A stretch of DNA of 39,531 bases, taken from contig JANQIU010000310.1 of NCBI GenBank assembly GCA_028281985.1, positions 1-39,531 of the forward strand, given 5' to 3'. Each line of letters starts with the position of its first letter. Within the stretch, counting starts at the first letter, position 1. Source of the stretch: Alphaproteobacteria bacterium. GTDB taxonomy: Bacteria > Pseudomonadota > Alphaproteobacteria > DSM-16000 > Inquilinaceae. A program made the position numbers and the translations under genes. The notes beneath the pieces were generated by a model. It searched no databases, was not told where the DNA came from, and saw nothing but the letters and a program-made list of their open reading frames with translations. This document shows, piece by piece, positions 1 through 9,764 of this stretch.

Positions 1-63
1 TGCGCAACACTATTATGGGAAATACCCGCATGGATAGCGCGGGCAGTGACCGAATTGCCACAA

Positions 64-645
64 TCAGCGGCGGTACCAGAACCGTGCGGGCCCGGTGTCG
101 AGATGGACGAAGCGGCCGCGCCAGTAGATCCCCCAGCCGCCTTGGCCGATGCCGCGGGACAGATTGGCCAGCATGTGAATGCCGTAGCCCTGAACCGACA
201 GATCGACGGCCTGCCCGCGCAGGTGATAGCTGTTCAGGGCGGCGCCTTCGGATCGCAGGGCGCGATTGGTCTCCGGGGTCCGGTAGCCGGAATGGACGGC
301 CAGGGTCGGGGTGTGGCCGCGCGCCCGGCGGTACCGTTCCGAAAGCCGCCAAAGAATGTCGAACAAGCCAGGATCCATCGGCACGGCCGCGCCGACATGG
401 TGATCGCGCATCAGCCAGTCCAGCTCGCCCAGGGCCGACCAGACATAGCCTTCGCCGTTGAAATAGGTGCCGTCGAACGACTCGCCCGTGTTGACGTTGG
501 CCAGCCGCAGCGACCGGGTCGCCAGCGGCGCCGCCCGGACGCTGCCGGCTGTAGCCAGTGCCAGAGGCAGGGCGGCGCCGGCCGTCAGCATCGCCCGGCG
601 GGTGGGTAATCGCCGCGGGTCGCGTCGTGGTGTTGATGTCGCCAT
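64..645 (-). CDS. DUF882 / YcbK-like M15-family murein peptidase-like protein with Tat-like signal
   Basis: 193-aa ORF; N-terminal RR motif and hydrophobic stretch (PTRRAMLTAGAALPLALATA); HSGYRTPETN and SYHLRGQAVDLSV...RFVHLDTG motifs typical of DUF882/peptidase M15. Confidence 0.9.
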   Translation of the reverse strand: MATSTPRRDPRRLPTRRAMLTAGAALPLALATAGSVRAAPLATRSLRLANVNTGESFDGTYFNGEGYVWSALGELDWLMRDHHVGAAVPMDPGLFDILWRLSERYRRARGHTPTLAVHSGYRTPETNRALRSEGAALNSYHLRGQAVDLSVQGYGIHMLANLSRGIGQGGWGIYWRGRFVHLDTGPARFWYRR

Positions 646-753
646 AATGTCCTGAAATGGTTGAACAGCGCGCGCCGGCCAAGGGGCGATTGGAACGGCG
701 GGCGTCAGGCTAGCGCTTTACCAACCCGCACGCCCCGCACTACATGATGGACC

Positions 754-1257
754 ATGAAACGCAAACTACTGACTGCATTGGTGCTGTGCGCCCCGATGGT
801 CGCGGCACCCACCCCGGCCTGGGCCGGTTGCACGGATCCGGCTGAAGAGGGTGTCAACTGGCGCCGATGCTCGTTCTATGGCCGCGATTTGAGCGGCGCC
901 ATGCTGAGCGACTCGCAGCTGCGCGACACCATCTTCCAGCGGGCGACCCTGGACGGGGCGAATCTCGCGGGCGCCGATGCGTTCCGGGCCAAGTTCAACA
1001 CCGCAAGCATGGTGGGCGCCACATTGGAAGGCGCCCGGCTCTTCGAGGCGGACCTGACCAAGGCGGATCTGACCGAGGCCAACCTTCAGGGGGCCGACAT
1101 GCGGCGCGCCCGCTTGGTCCAGGCGATTCTGATCGGCGCCGACATGACCGGCGCCGACCTGAGCGGTGCCGATCTGGGAGAGGCCGACCTGTCGGGGGCG
1201 ACTTGGACCGACGGTGAGCGCATCTGTGCGCCCCTATCCATAGGCCAATGCAACTGA
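754..1257 (+). CDS. Exported pentapeptide-repeat protein
   Basis: Signal peptide MKRKLLTALVLCAPMVAAPTPAWA followed by A(D/N)LxxA pentapeptide repeats (GANLAGADAF...ADLTKADLTEANLQGADMRRA...GADLSGADLGEADLSGA). Confidence 0.92.
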   Translation: MKRKLLTALVLCAPMVAAPTPAWAGCTDPAEEGVNWRRCSFYGRDLSGAMLSDSQLRDTIFQRATLDGANLAGADAFRAKFNTASMVGATLEGARLFEADLTKADLTEANLQGADMRRARLVQAILIGADMTGADLSGADLGEADLSGATWTDGERICAPLSIGQCN

Positions 1258-1352
1258 GAACAGATCTTTCGCATTTGGCAAAAAATCTGGTTGCATTAGA
1301 AGAGGGTTGTGGGCAGCTTTATTGAATCCTAAATCGATTTCAGGGCTGCGCT

Positions 1353-2405
1353 GTGCCGTATCCAGAGACGCCGGAACAGGCTGCTGAACTGGCGCGCCGG
1401 GTGCTCGACCGGATCTTCGCGGAAGACCTGCCGGCTGACCCCGAGATGTTCGCGCTCTGGTACAACTATTTCGCACGTAGCAGTTTAGATTTGTGTCGGG
1501 AGATAGAAACGGCGGTGGCGGACGGGCTGTCGTTGACCCATGACTACTGCGTCGACCTGTTCGACCGGCATGTGGGTATCCGTCGCGAGAGCGCCGCCGT
1601 GGGCGAGACCTCCGACAAGATCCGGTCGGCGCTTGTCGGTCTGATTGCCTTTCTGGATCGTGCCCAGCGCGAGGCGGGCGACTACGGCCGTACGCTCACG
1701 GATTTCGCCGGCTTGATGACGTCGGCCGGCGGCCTGGACGAGTTGCGGTCGATGATCACCTCGCTGGTGGCCGGGACACGCCGGATGGTGGAGCAGAACC
1801 GGTTGATGAGCGCCGAGCTCAAGGCGACGTCCCACGAGATCGACGCCATGCGGCGTAACCTGGAGATGGTGCGCAAGGAGTCGTTGACCGATGCCCTGAC
1901 GGGACTGCTCAATCGAAAGGGCCTGGACCTGCAGTTGCGGGCGGCGCTCGACGGTGAGAACGAGACCGGTGAACCCGTCAGCTTGCTGATGGCCGACATC
2001 GATCATTTCAAGAAATTCAACGACACCTACGGGCATCTGACCGGTGATGAAGTGTTGCGCCTTGTCGCACGGGTTCTGCGGGATTGCGTGAAGGGGCGCG
2101 ATGTTGTTGCCCGCTATGGTGGCGAGGAGTTCGCCGTGGTGCTGCCCGAAACCGGAACCGGGAATGCGGCGACCGTGGCCGAGCAGATCCGCGCCGCCCT
2201 GTCCAAACGGCGCCTGGTGCGTCGCAATGCCGGGGTCACCCTGGGGTCCGTCACCGTCTCGATCGGTGTGGCCAGCCATCTCCAAGGCGAAGGCCCCGCC
2301 GACCTGATCAGCCGGGCGGACGACGCGTTGTATCGGGCCAAGCATGCCGGACGGAACCGCGTGATGACCGACCAGGAATTCCTGACGATAGTCAACGAAG
2401 CCTAA
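1353..2405 (+). CDS. GGDEF-domain diguanylate cyclase (GTG start)
   Basis: 350 aa; LTDALTGLLNRKGL and ARYGGEEFAVVLPET motifs, C-terminal SIGVAS...ADDALYRAKHAGRNRV. Confidence 0.93.
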   Translation: MPYPETPEQAAELARRVLDRIFAEDLPADPEMFALWYNYFARSSLDLCREIETAVADGLSLTHDYCVDLFDRHVGIRRESAAVGETSDKIRSALVGLIAFLDRAQREAGDYGRTLTDFAGLMTSAGGLDELRSMITSLVAGTRRMVEQNRLMSAELKATSHEIDAMRRNLEMVRKESLTDALTGLLNRKGLDLQLRAALDGENETGEPVSLLMADIDHFKKFNDTYGHLTGDEVLRLVARVLRDCVKGRDVVARYGGEEFAVVLPETGTGNAATVAEQIRAALSKRRLVRRNAGVTLGSVTVSIGVASHLQGEGPADLISRADDALYRAKHAGRNRVMTDQEFLTIVNEA

Positions 2406-2510
2406 AAGGCCGCCCGCCCGGGGCTTCGCGGAACGGGCAGCCAGCCGTCGCGGATCGCGGTTATGCCGGGCAGGTTCCGTGCCGCCGGCAAATGCGCTAC
2501 ACCGCCGACA

Positions 2511-4340
2511 ATGCGTAATCGCAACATTCTGAATCGCCCGATCCTTCGCCTTCTCGTTTTTGCCCGTCGGCTGTTCCGCAACGATCAGGCGGTTCTGGCG
2601 GCGCTGGCCCTCATCGTCGGCACGGCCGCCGCCGGGGGCGCGATTGCGTTCCGCGAGGCGATCGCCCTGGCGCAAAGCGTCGCCTACGGCTTCGGCCACG
2701 AACAGGTCGTCACCGGCATCGCCGACCTTGGCGCTTGGCGGATCGTCCTGGCGCCGGCGCTCGGTGGGCTGATCATCGGCCTGCTGGTCCGTTACGCCAT
2801 GCCCGGACAGGAGGCGCAGGGGGTCGCGCATGTCATGGAAGCGGCCGCATTGCGGGGCGGGCGAATGCCACTGCGAACCGGCCTGATGACGGCGGTCATC
2901 AGCGCGATGTCTCTGGGGGTCGGCGCGTCGACGGGGCGCGAGGGGCCGGCGGTGCATCTCGGGGCGACGCTGGGCTCGGCAGTGGCCCGGCCGCTGCGCC
3001 TGTCGCGGGCGCTTTCGCGGACGCTGCTGGGATGCGGCATCGCCGCTGCCGTTGCCGCCAGCTTCAATGCGCCCATTGCCGGCGTGTTCTTCGCCCTGGA
3101 GGTGGTGGTCGGTCATTATGCGCTCAGCGCCTTCGCGCCGATCGTGTTGGCCTCGGTCGTGGGTACTGTCGTCAGCCGGCAGGTGTATGGCGACTTTCCC
3201 GCCTTCGTGCTGCCCGATGTGCTTGGCCCCATCTCCGTCTGGGAGTTCCCGGCCTTCGCCCTGTTGGGCCTGGTGTCGGCCGGGGTCGCCTTCGTCTTCA
3301 TGTGGTCGGTGATGACGGCGGGCCGCATCATGCGCCAGATCGCGCTGCCCCTGGCGCTACGGCCGGCCCTGGCCGGTCTCTTGATCGGCATCGCTGCCTT
3401 GTGGCTGCCGCATATCCTGGGCGTCGGCTATGAAGCCACCGACCTGGCGTTGAAGGAACAGCTTGCCCTCTGGCTGATGGTTGCCCTGATCGCCGCCAAG
3501 ATCGCCGCGACCGCCATTTGTCTGGGAAGCGGTTTCGGCGGCGGCGTGTTCAGCCCCTCGCTGTTCATTGGCGCGATGACCGGGGGCGCCTTCGGGACCA
3601 TCGCGGCGGCCGCTTTTCCGGCCATGGCTTCGGCGACCGGCGCCTACACGCTCGTCGGCATGGGGGCGGTTGCCGGCGCCGTTCTCGGGGCGCCGATTTC
3701 GACCATTCTCATCATCTTCGAGATGACCGGCGACTACACCCTGACCATCGCGGTGATGGTGGCGGTGGTCATTTCCGTGACGTTGCTGGAGCAGACCCTG
3801 GGGCGGAGCCTGTTCATCTGGCAACTGGCGAACCGCGGCGTGAACCTGCGCCAGGGGCGGGAAGTCGGTCTGTTGTCCCGTATTCTGGTGTCGGACGTGA
3901 TGAAGCGGGACTATGTGACGGTGCCGCCTGAAGCGAGTCTGACCGACGTGATCAATGCCCTGCGCACGGCCAGCTATGGCGAAGTCTTCGTGGTCGACGA
4001 CAGCGGTCGGCTGGCCGGGATCCTGACCCTGGCGGACATCGCGCATCTTCCCCATCGCGATGACGACGCGACGCTGACGGCCGGCCAGGCGGCCCGGCGC
4101 GATCCGCCCGTCCTGGAGGCGGGCGAAGATGTGCGCGCGGCCATGCGACTGATGGACAGCGCCGCAGAGAGCCATATTCCCGTGGTCGAGACTCGAAAAG
4201 GGCGCCAGGTGGTCGGGTTCGTGCACGAACACGATGTCCTGCATGCCTATCACCGCGCCATTCTGGAAGCCCGTGCCGAGGAGACCGGCGCCGAGGCTTC
4301 GGACGGCAAGACCTCCGGGCGGCGCAAGCCGCGCATCTGA
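2511..4340 (+). CDS. ClC-family chloride channel / H+-Cl- antiporter with C-terminal CBS domains
   Basis: GASTGREGPAVHLGA, GSGFGGGVFSPSLFIGAM and FNAPIAGVFFALE motifs; C-terminal paired CBS-like segments (VSDVMKRDYVTVPPEASLTDVINAL...). The ORF track starts at 2463; ATG 2511 (MRNRNILNRP) fits better. Confidence 0.93.
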   Translation: MRNRNILNRPILRLLVFARRLFRNDQAVLAALALIVGTAAAGGAIAFREAIALAQSVAYGFGHEQVVTGIADLGAWRIVLAPALGGLIIGLLVRYAMPGQEAQGVAHVMEAAALRGGRMPLRTGLMTAVISAMSLGVGASTGREGPAVHLGATLGSAVARPLRLSRALSRTLLGCGIAAAVAASFNAPIAGVFFALEVVVGHYALSAFAPIVLASVVGTVVSRQVYGDFPAFVLPDVLGPISVWEFPAFALLGLVSAGVAFVFMWSVMTAGRIMRQIALPLALRPALAGLLIGIAALWLPHILGVGYEATDLALKEQLALWLMVALIAAKIAATAICLGSGFGGGVFSPSLFIGAMTGGAFGTIAAAAFPAMASATGAYTLVGMGAVAGAVLGAPISTILIIFEMTGDYTLTIAVMVAVVISVTLLEQTLGRSLFIWQLANRGVNLRQGREVGLLSRILVSDVMKRDYVTVPPEASLTDVINALRTASYGEVFVVDDSGRLAGILTLADIAHLPHRDDDATLTAGQAARRDPPVLEAGEDVRAAMRLMDSAAESHIPVVETRKGRQVVGFVHEHDVLHAYHRAILEARAEETGAEASDGKTSGRRKPRI

Positions 4341-4361
4341 CCGCACGCCTGATCCGCTCGC

Positions 4362-5474
4362 ATGTTTGGCCGGCGACGCCATACCGAAGACATGACGCCG
4401 TTGGGCATCGCCCTGCGACCGATCCGCTCGGGCGACGGGCCGGCCTTGAAGGAACTCATCGACGACGTCGACGCGGAAGCCGACTTCATGCTGCGCGAGG
4501 CCGGTGAACCGCCGGACTGGCTGGCGGACCCTGAGGCTGGCCTGGCCCGGCTGATCGCCGACGGGAGCATATTCTTCCTGGCCGTCGCCGACGGGATCCC
4601 GATCGGGTCGATCGGCGTCATGCGCGGTCGTAACCGGCGCAATCGCGGTGTCGGGACCATCGGCCTTGGCCTCCGGCGCGCCTGGTGGGGGCGTGGGGTC
4701 GGCAACGCACTGCTGCTACGCGCCGAAGCCTGGTCCCGGCGCCGCGGGTTGCACCGGCTGGAACTGACGGTCCAGACCGGCAACGCCCGGGCCATCGCCC
4801 TCTATCGCCGGCGGGGCTTCGTCGAAGAGGGCGTGCGGCGCGCGGTATTCCGGCATCAGGACCAGTGGCGCGACGAAATGGTGATGGCGCTCTTGCTACG
4901 CCGGTCGCCAAAACCGCATCCGCCCCTGGTCCTGCCGAAGGGCGATCCACCGGCCGGTGATGGTGCCGTGCAGGTTCGCCGGATCGTGCCGGACGACGCG
5001 GCCGCCTTTGCCCAGTTCAATCTGCGTCTGCTCAGGGAAACCCCGTTCCTGATGCGAAGCCCGGGCGAAGGGTTGCGCACCGCACCCGAAGCCCGCGAGA
5101 TGATCGCCGACCGCGCGTTGCGCGACGAACCAACCTTCGTTGCCGTGACCAACGGTATCCCGGAACGGCGCGTTGTCGGCGTGTTGGGGCTGCACGGGTC
5201 CGACAAGCCGAATACGGGCGGGGAGGTCCATCTGGGCATGGGCGTCCTGCGCGACTACTGGGGCGCCGGCGTCGCCGGGCAGCTTATGGCGACGGCGGAG
5301 AACTGGGTGCGAGACCGGGGCGGGCACCGGATCGCCCTTTCGGTATTCAGCCACAATGTTCGCGGCCTTCAATTCTACCACCGGTGCGGGTTCGTCCACG
5401 AAGCCACCAACAGGTTCTATTCCTTTCGCCGCGGGCGCGCCGTCGACCTGATCCAGATGGCCAAGCTGCTATAG
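4362..5474 (+). CDS. Tandem GNAT-domain N-acetyltransferase
   Basis: 370 aa with two GNAT signatures: LGLRRAWWGRGVGNALL...NARAIALYRRRGFVEEG and LGMGVLRDYWGAGVAGQLM...NVRGLQFYHRCGFVHEA. Confidence 0.9.
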   Translation: MFGRRRHTEDMTPLGIALRPIRSGDGPALKELIDDVDAEADFMLREAGEPPDWLADPEAGLARLIADGSIFFLAVADGIPIGSIGVMRGRNRRNRGVGTIGLGLRRAWWGRGVGNALLLRAEAWSRRRGLHRLELTVQTGNARAIALYRRRGFVEEGVRRAVFRHQDQWRDEMVMALLLRRSPKPHPPLVLPKGDPPAGDGAVQVRRIVPDDAAAFAQFNLRLLRETPFLMRSPGEGLRTAPEAREMIADRALRDEPTFVAVTNGIPERRVVGVLGLHGSDKPNTGGEVHLGMGVLRDYWGAGVAGQLMATAENWVRDRGGHRIALSVFSHNVRGLQFYHRCGFVHEATNRFYSFRRGRAVDLIQMAKLL

Positions 5475-5513
5475 TACTGGCCCCGGCTGCGGCAAAGATG
5501 GAGGGCCCTGGCA

Positions 5514-5741
5514 ATGATGGCCTCAGTGATAATGGCCGTGCTCATGCTGTGCACCGGCGACGTTTGCCGGATGGCGGACGGCTATCCCATGGTTTTCGAG
5601 ACCGAATCGGCGTGTATTCGGCACCTGGTGGCGGTGAGCGCGTCGATGGTTGAGGCGACCGACCCGGACGCCACGGTGGCGATGGCCTGCGCATTCGATT
5701 TCCGGGCGCTTCCGGGAACCCTGCCCGGAACGCCCCAGTAG
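5514..5741 (+). CDS. Small hypothetical protein with four cysteines, possibly exported
   Basis: 75-aa ORF with a short hydrophobic N-terminus (MMASVIMAVLMLCTG) in the gap between the GNAT gene and the helicase gene, same strand. Confidence 0.6.
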   Translation: MMASVIMAVLMLCTGDVCRMADGYPMVFETESACIRHLVAVSASMVEATDPDATVAMACAFDFRALPGTLPGTPQ

Positions 5742-5755
5742 GAAAGGAACACAAG

Positions 5756-8026
5756 ATGCAAAGCCCGGCCCGGCAGATGGCAGGTGCTGCCGGCAGTTCG
5801 TATGTGGATGCGCTGAATGCCCCGCAACGGGCGGCGGTGGAGGCCCTGGACGGGCCGGTCCTGGTGCTGGCAGGCGCCGGTACGGGTAAGACCCGCGTCC
5901 TGACGACGCGGCTGGCGCATCTTCTGATGACGCGGCGGGCCTGGCCCAGCCAGATCCTGGCGGTCACCTTCACCAACAAGGCTGCCCGGGAGATGCGCGA
6001 CCGGGTCAGTCAGTTGACGGGTGCGCCGACCGAAGGCTGGTGGATGGGGACATTCCACGCCCTGGCCGCCCGCATCCTGCGCCGGCATGCCGACCTTGTC
6101 GGGCTGAACAGCAACTTCACCATCCTGGACACCGACGACCAGCTTCGTCTGTTGAAGCAGTTGCTGGAGGCCGAGTCGGTCGACGCCAAGCGCTGGCCGG
6201 CCCGCCTGATCCTTGGCGTGATCGAGCGTTGGAAGGACCGGGGTCTGACCCCGGACCGGCTGAAACCCGAGGACGCCGGCGACGTTGCCGGCGGTCGCAT
6301 GCTGGCCTTGTACCGCGGATACCAGGAACGCCTTCGAACCCTGAACGCCTGCGACTTCGGCGACCTGCTGCTGCACAACCTGACGCTACTTCAGGGGCAT
6401 GCGGACGTGCTGGCGGAGTACCATCGGCGTTTTCGCTATCTGCTGGTCGACGAGTACCAGGACACCAACGTCGCCCAGTACCTGTGGCTGCGGCTCCTGG
6501 CCCAGGGGCACCGGAACATCTGCTGCGTCGGCGACGACGACCAGTCCATCTACGGCTGGCGCGGGGCCGAAGTGGGCAACATCCTGCGGTTCGAAAGCGA
6601 TTTTCCCGGCGCCCAGGTGATCCGGCTGGAGCGCAACTACCGGTCCACCGGCCACATCCTCGGTGCCGCCTCGGGCCTGATCGCCCACAACCGGGGCAGG
6701 CTGGGCAAGACCCTGTACACCGATGATCCGGCGGGCGAGCCGGTGCTCGTCCGCTCGGTGTGGGACGGCGAGGAGGAGGCGCGCTGGGTCGGCGGGGAGA
6801 TCGAGGCCCTGCACGCCAAGGGGGTTTCGCTGAATGAGATCGCCATCCTGGTCCGGGCCGGCTTCCAGATGCGGGAATTCGAAGAGCGTCTGCTGACCTT
6901 GGGCGTGCCCTATCGGGTGGTCGGTGGGCCGCGGTTCTACGAGCGGATGGAGATCCGCGACGCCATGGCCTATCTGCGGGTCATCGCCCAACCGGCGGAC
7001 GACCTGGCATTCGAGCGGATCGTCAACGTCCCGAAGCGCGGCCTGGGTGCCAAGGCGGTCCAGACGCTGCATCTGACGGCCCGGGGCGGGCAGGCCGGGG
7101 CGGCCCCGCGCCAACCGCTCTATGAGGCGGCGCTGGATCTGGCCCAGACCGATGAACTGGCCGGTCGCGCGCGAACCGGACTGCGGGCCCTGATGACCGA
7201 TTTCGAGCGATGGCGGGGCGCCGTGGCGACCACGCCCCATGCCGATCTGGCCAGACGGGTGCTCGACGAAAGCGGCTATACCGCCATGTGGCAGGCCGAC
7301 AAGTCGCCGGAGGCGCAGGGGCGGCTGGAGAACCTCAAGGAACTCGTCGCCGCCATGGAGGAGTTCGAGACGCTGGCCGGGTTCCTGGAACATGTCAGCC
7401 TGGTCATGGATGCCTCCGACGGCTCGGCTGGAAACGCCGAGATGGCTACGCTGATGACGTTGCACGCCGCCAAGGGCCTGGAGTTCGCCCATGTGTTCCT
7501 GCCCGGGTGGGAGGAAGGCGTGTTTCCCAACCAGCGGGCGCTGGACGAAACCGGCGTCGCCGGGTTGGAGGAGGAGCGGCGGCTGGCCTATGTCGGGCTG
7601 ACCCGGTCCAAGCACCGGGCCTATGTCATCAGCGCCGCCAACCGGCGCATCCATGGACAATGGCAATCGTCCCTGCCGTCCCGGTTCGTTGAGGAACTGC
7701 CCGAGACCCATGTTGACGTTCAGGCGGATCCGGGGCTGGGGACCGGCGGCGGGGCGATGGAGACGCCGTCGGCGTTCGCGTGGCAGCCCCCGCGACAGAC
7801 CGGGTTCATGCGGCGCGGCCCGGTGCTGGAGGGCGTGGCCTATGCGGTCGCCGACCGACCCAAGCCGGCCGTGCCGTTTGCCCCGGGCGATCGTGTCTTC
7901 CATCAGAAATTCGGGTACGGCCGCGTGGTCACGGTGGATGCCGACAAGCTGACGGTGGATTTCGATCATACCGGCGAGAAGAAGGTCATCGACAGCTTCG
8001 TCAAACCCGCCGACAAGGCCGGCTAG
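5756..8026 (+). CDS. uvrD: ATP-dependent DNA helicase, UvrD/PcrA/Rep superfamily 1A
   Basis: 756 aa; LNAPQRAAVEALDGPVLVLAGAGTGKTRVLTTR (Walker A), LLVDEYQDTNVAQY, VGDDDQSIYGWRGAE, TLHAAKGLEF and EERRLAYVGLTRSK motifs. Confidence 0.95.
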   Translation: MQSPARQMAGAAGSSYVDALNAPQRAAVEALDGPVLVLAGAGTGKTRVLTTRLAHLLMTRRAWPSQILAVTFTNKAAREMRDRVSQLTGAPTEGWWMGTFHALAARILRRHADLVGLNSNFTILDTDDQLRLLKQLLEAESVDAKRWPARLILGVIERWKDRGLTPDRLKPEDAGDVAGGRMLALYRGYQERLRTLNACDFGDLLLHNLTLLQGHADVLAEYHRRFRYLLVDEYQDTNVAQYLWLRLLAQGHRNICCVGDDDQSIYGWRGAEVGNILRFESDFPGAQVIRLERNYRSTGHILGAASGLIAHNRGRLGKTLYTDDPAGEPVLVRSVWDGEEEARWVGGEIEALHAKGVSLNEIAILVRAGFQMREFEERLLTLGVPYRVVGGPRFYERMEIRDAMAYLRVIAQPADDLAFERIVNVPKRGLGAKAVQTLHLTARGGQAGAAPRQPLYEAALDLAQTDELAGRARTGLRALMTDFERWRGAVATTPHADLARRVLDESGYTAMWQADKSPEAQGRLENLKELVAAMEEFETLAGFLEHVSLVMDASDGSAGNAEMATLMTLHAAKGLEFAHVFLPGWEEGVFPNQRALDETGVAGLEEERRLAYVGLTRSKHRAYVISAANRRIHGQWQSSLPSRFVEELPETHVDVQADPGLGTGGGAMETPSAFAWQPPRQTGFMRRGPVLEGVAYAVADRPKPAVPFAPGDRVFHQKFGYGRVVTVDADKLTVDFDHTGEKKVIDSFVKPADKAG

Positions 8027-8102
8027 GGACTATCATCGGTAGATCCGGAAACCTGTCCGCCCCTCCCGGCGTCTGAAGTCGTTCGAACCGCCCGCGGCCG
8101 GC

Positions 8103-8525
8103 TTGCCGCGGGGACGACCGGCAACGGGAAGGGCATCGCGGGTGACATCATCGGGGACATCTCGGCAGGATGGCCGGCGTCCCGACACCGCCGGACCGTG
8201 GATGGGCGGCGAGGTGCCGGCGTCGCCGGTGCCCGATGCGGTGCATTTCGCCCGCCATCCGGATCGTTCCTGGCGGGCGCGCGGCCATATCCGGGACGAG
8301 CGTACGCACCTGCCAGCCCTGACCGCCGTTCACGGTGAACTGCCGAACGGGCTGGTCCTGCGTCTGGTGCGCCGGGACGGGTTATGGATCGACCTCTGGA
8401 CCCCGGATCGTTCGGCCGCTTCCGCGGCCGTCACCGGACGGGATGTGCAGGTCCTGCACCTGCTGTCCGATCCGCGGTCTCGGGTTCTGCAATCCGGCGA
8501 CGGCCTGGCGACGGAGGTGCCGTGA
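8103..8525 (+). CDS. Hypothetical protein, start codon uncertain
   Basis: 140-aa ORF filling the gap between uvrD and the AraC gene; no recognised domain. In-frame alternatives include GTG 8142 and ATG 8202. Confidence 0.4.
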   Translation: MPRGRPATGRASRVTSSGTSRQDGRRPDTAGPWMGGEVPASPVPDAVHFARHPDRSWRARGHIRDERTHLPALTAVHGELPNGLVLRLVRRDGLWIDLWTPDRSAASAAVTGRDVQVLHLLSDPRSRVLQSGDGLATEVP

Positions 8526-8555
8526 CAGGTGCCGCGCCGTTTTGCGGTGACCTTG

Positions 8556-9458
8556 TCAGTCCTGGTCGCGCCAGCGCTTGGGCGTGGTGCCGGTGGCAAT
8601 GCGGAAGGCGTATGTCAGGTGGCTCTGGCTGGAGAAACCGCATTCCAGGGCGATGGCGGCGATCGGCCAATCGGTCGTCCGTAGAAGCGACTTGGCCTGG
8701 TCGATGCGACGTTCCTGGACGAACCGGTAGGGGCTGAGTCCGGTCGACGCCTTGAAGGCGCGCGCGAAATGATAAGGGCTGAGGCCGGCCACCTGGGCCA
8801 GGTCGGCCAGGGTGATGGTGTCGGCCAGTCCTTCGTCGACGCGCGACCGGACGGCGTCAAGTTGGCGGGGCGTCAGCTTGCCTGGCGACCGCCGGTTGTT
8901 GGCCGAGCCGGTGCCGTAGGCAACGATCAGATGGGCAGCCAGCATATGTGCCGCCTGGTCGCGCAACAGGGGCGAGGTGACGAATGCGCTCACCGGGTCG
9001 CTGATCGCCATATGCGCGAAACCGGCGATGACCGGATCGACGATCGCAAAGGGGGCCTGCAGGGACAAGCGATCGGGCCGCTCGATGGTCGTCCGGGCGC
9101 AATCCTCGACGACCGATGGCGCCAGATAGAGGTGCAGCACATCGACCGTGCCGTCGATGTCGAAGGTGGCTTCGGTGCCGGCCGGCATCAACGTCGCCGT
9201 GCCGGGGCCGGCGCCGTGTTGCCGCTCGCTGCCGAGTTGCCGGCCGATGGATCGCGAACCGCCGATCTGGAAGGTGACGACGTGGTGCGGCACCGGCTTC
9301 GCCGTCGATCGTGGGGTATCATGCACCCAGCGGCTGCCGGAGAGGCCGTGTCGTCCGAGAGACGGCAACGTGTCGACGGGATCGACGCCAAGGATCCGGC
9401 GGAACGTGCCGATTGTGCCGGTGGGAAGCGGTGCGGCCTGTGACGTGGCGATCTCCAT
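8556..9458 (-). CDS. AraC-family transcriptional regulator
   Basis: C-terminal double HTH: ITLADLAQVAGLSPYHFARAFKASTGLSPYRFVQERRIDQAKSLL...IAAIALECGFSSQSHLTYAFRIATGTTPKRWR. Confidence 0.95.
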   Translation of the reverse strand: MEIATSQAAPLPTGTIGTFRRILGVDPVDTLPSLGRHGLSGSRWVHDTPRSTAKPVPHHVVTFQIGGSRSIGRQLGSERQHGAGPGTATLMPAGTEATFDIDGTVDVLHLYLAPSVVEDCARTTIERPDRLSLQAPFAIVDPVIAGFAHMAISDPVSAFVTSPLLRDQAAHMLAAHLIVAYGTGSANNRRSPGKLTPRQLDAVRSRVDEGLADTITLADLAQVAGLSPYHFARAFKASTGLSPYRFVQERRIDQAKSLLRTTDWPIAAIALECGFSSQSHLTYAFRIATGTTPKRWRDQD

Positions 9459-9764
9459 TCAACACACCCACGATCGAAATGATGTAACACCTGGACATTG
9501 GCGCCGTAAATCGATCCAAACTCCAGTTCTCCTGTAAATCTGCGACAGGAGGACGCATAAGGCAAGATACTGACAGCGAATGTGCAAGTGTATGAAAGAA
9601 CCCGGTAAGCAATCGGGACTATAGCTGGCCGGTAGTGGATTGGGGATCATTCCGGGTCGAAAGGGTTTGCATCGGTGCTGGGCGCATCGGGGCTGCCGCG
9701 CAGAAGGTAACGGCTGTGCATCGGATGGTGTGCGGCCGCCAACGGAACAGGAATGGCATCCGAA

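Noticed and set aside
25-43. Possible terminator hairpin CCCGC/GCGGG after the DUF882 gene
   Set aside because: Only a 5-bp stem with a weak T-run near the window edge; not convincing.
1485-3116. 543-aa minus-strand ORF
   Set aside because: Antisense to the clearly coding GGDEF and ClC genes; low-complexity Arg/Gly/His composition typical of high-GC shadow frames.
6386-7969. 527-aa minus-strand ORF
   Set aside because: Lies fully inside the uvrD helicase gene on the opposite strand; no recognisable domain.
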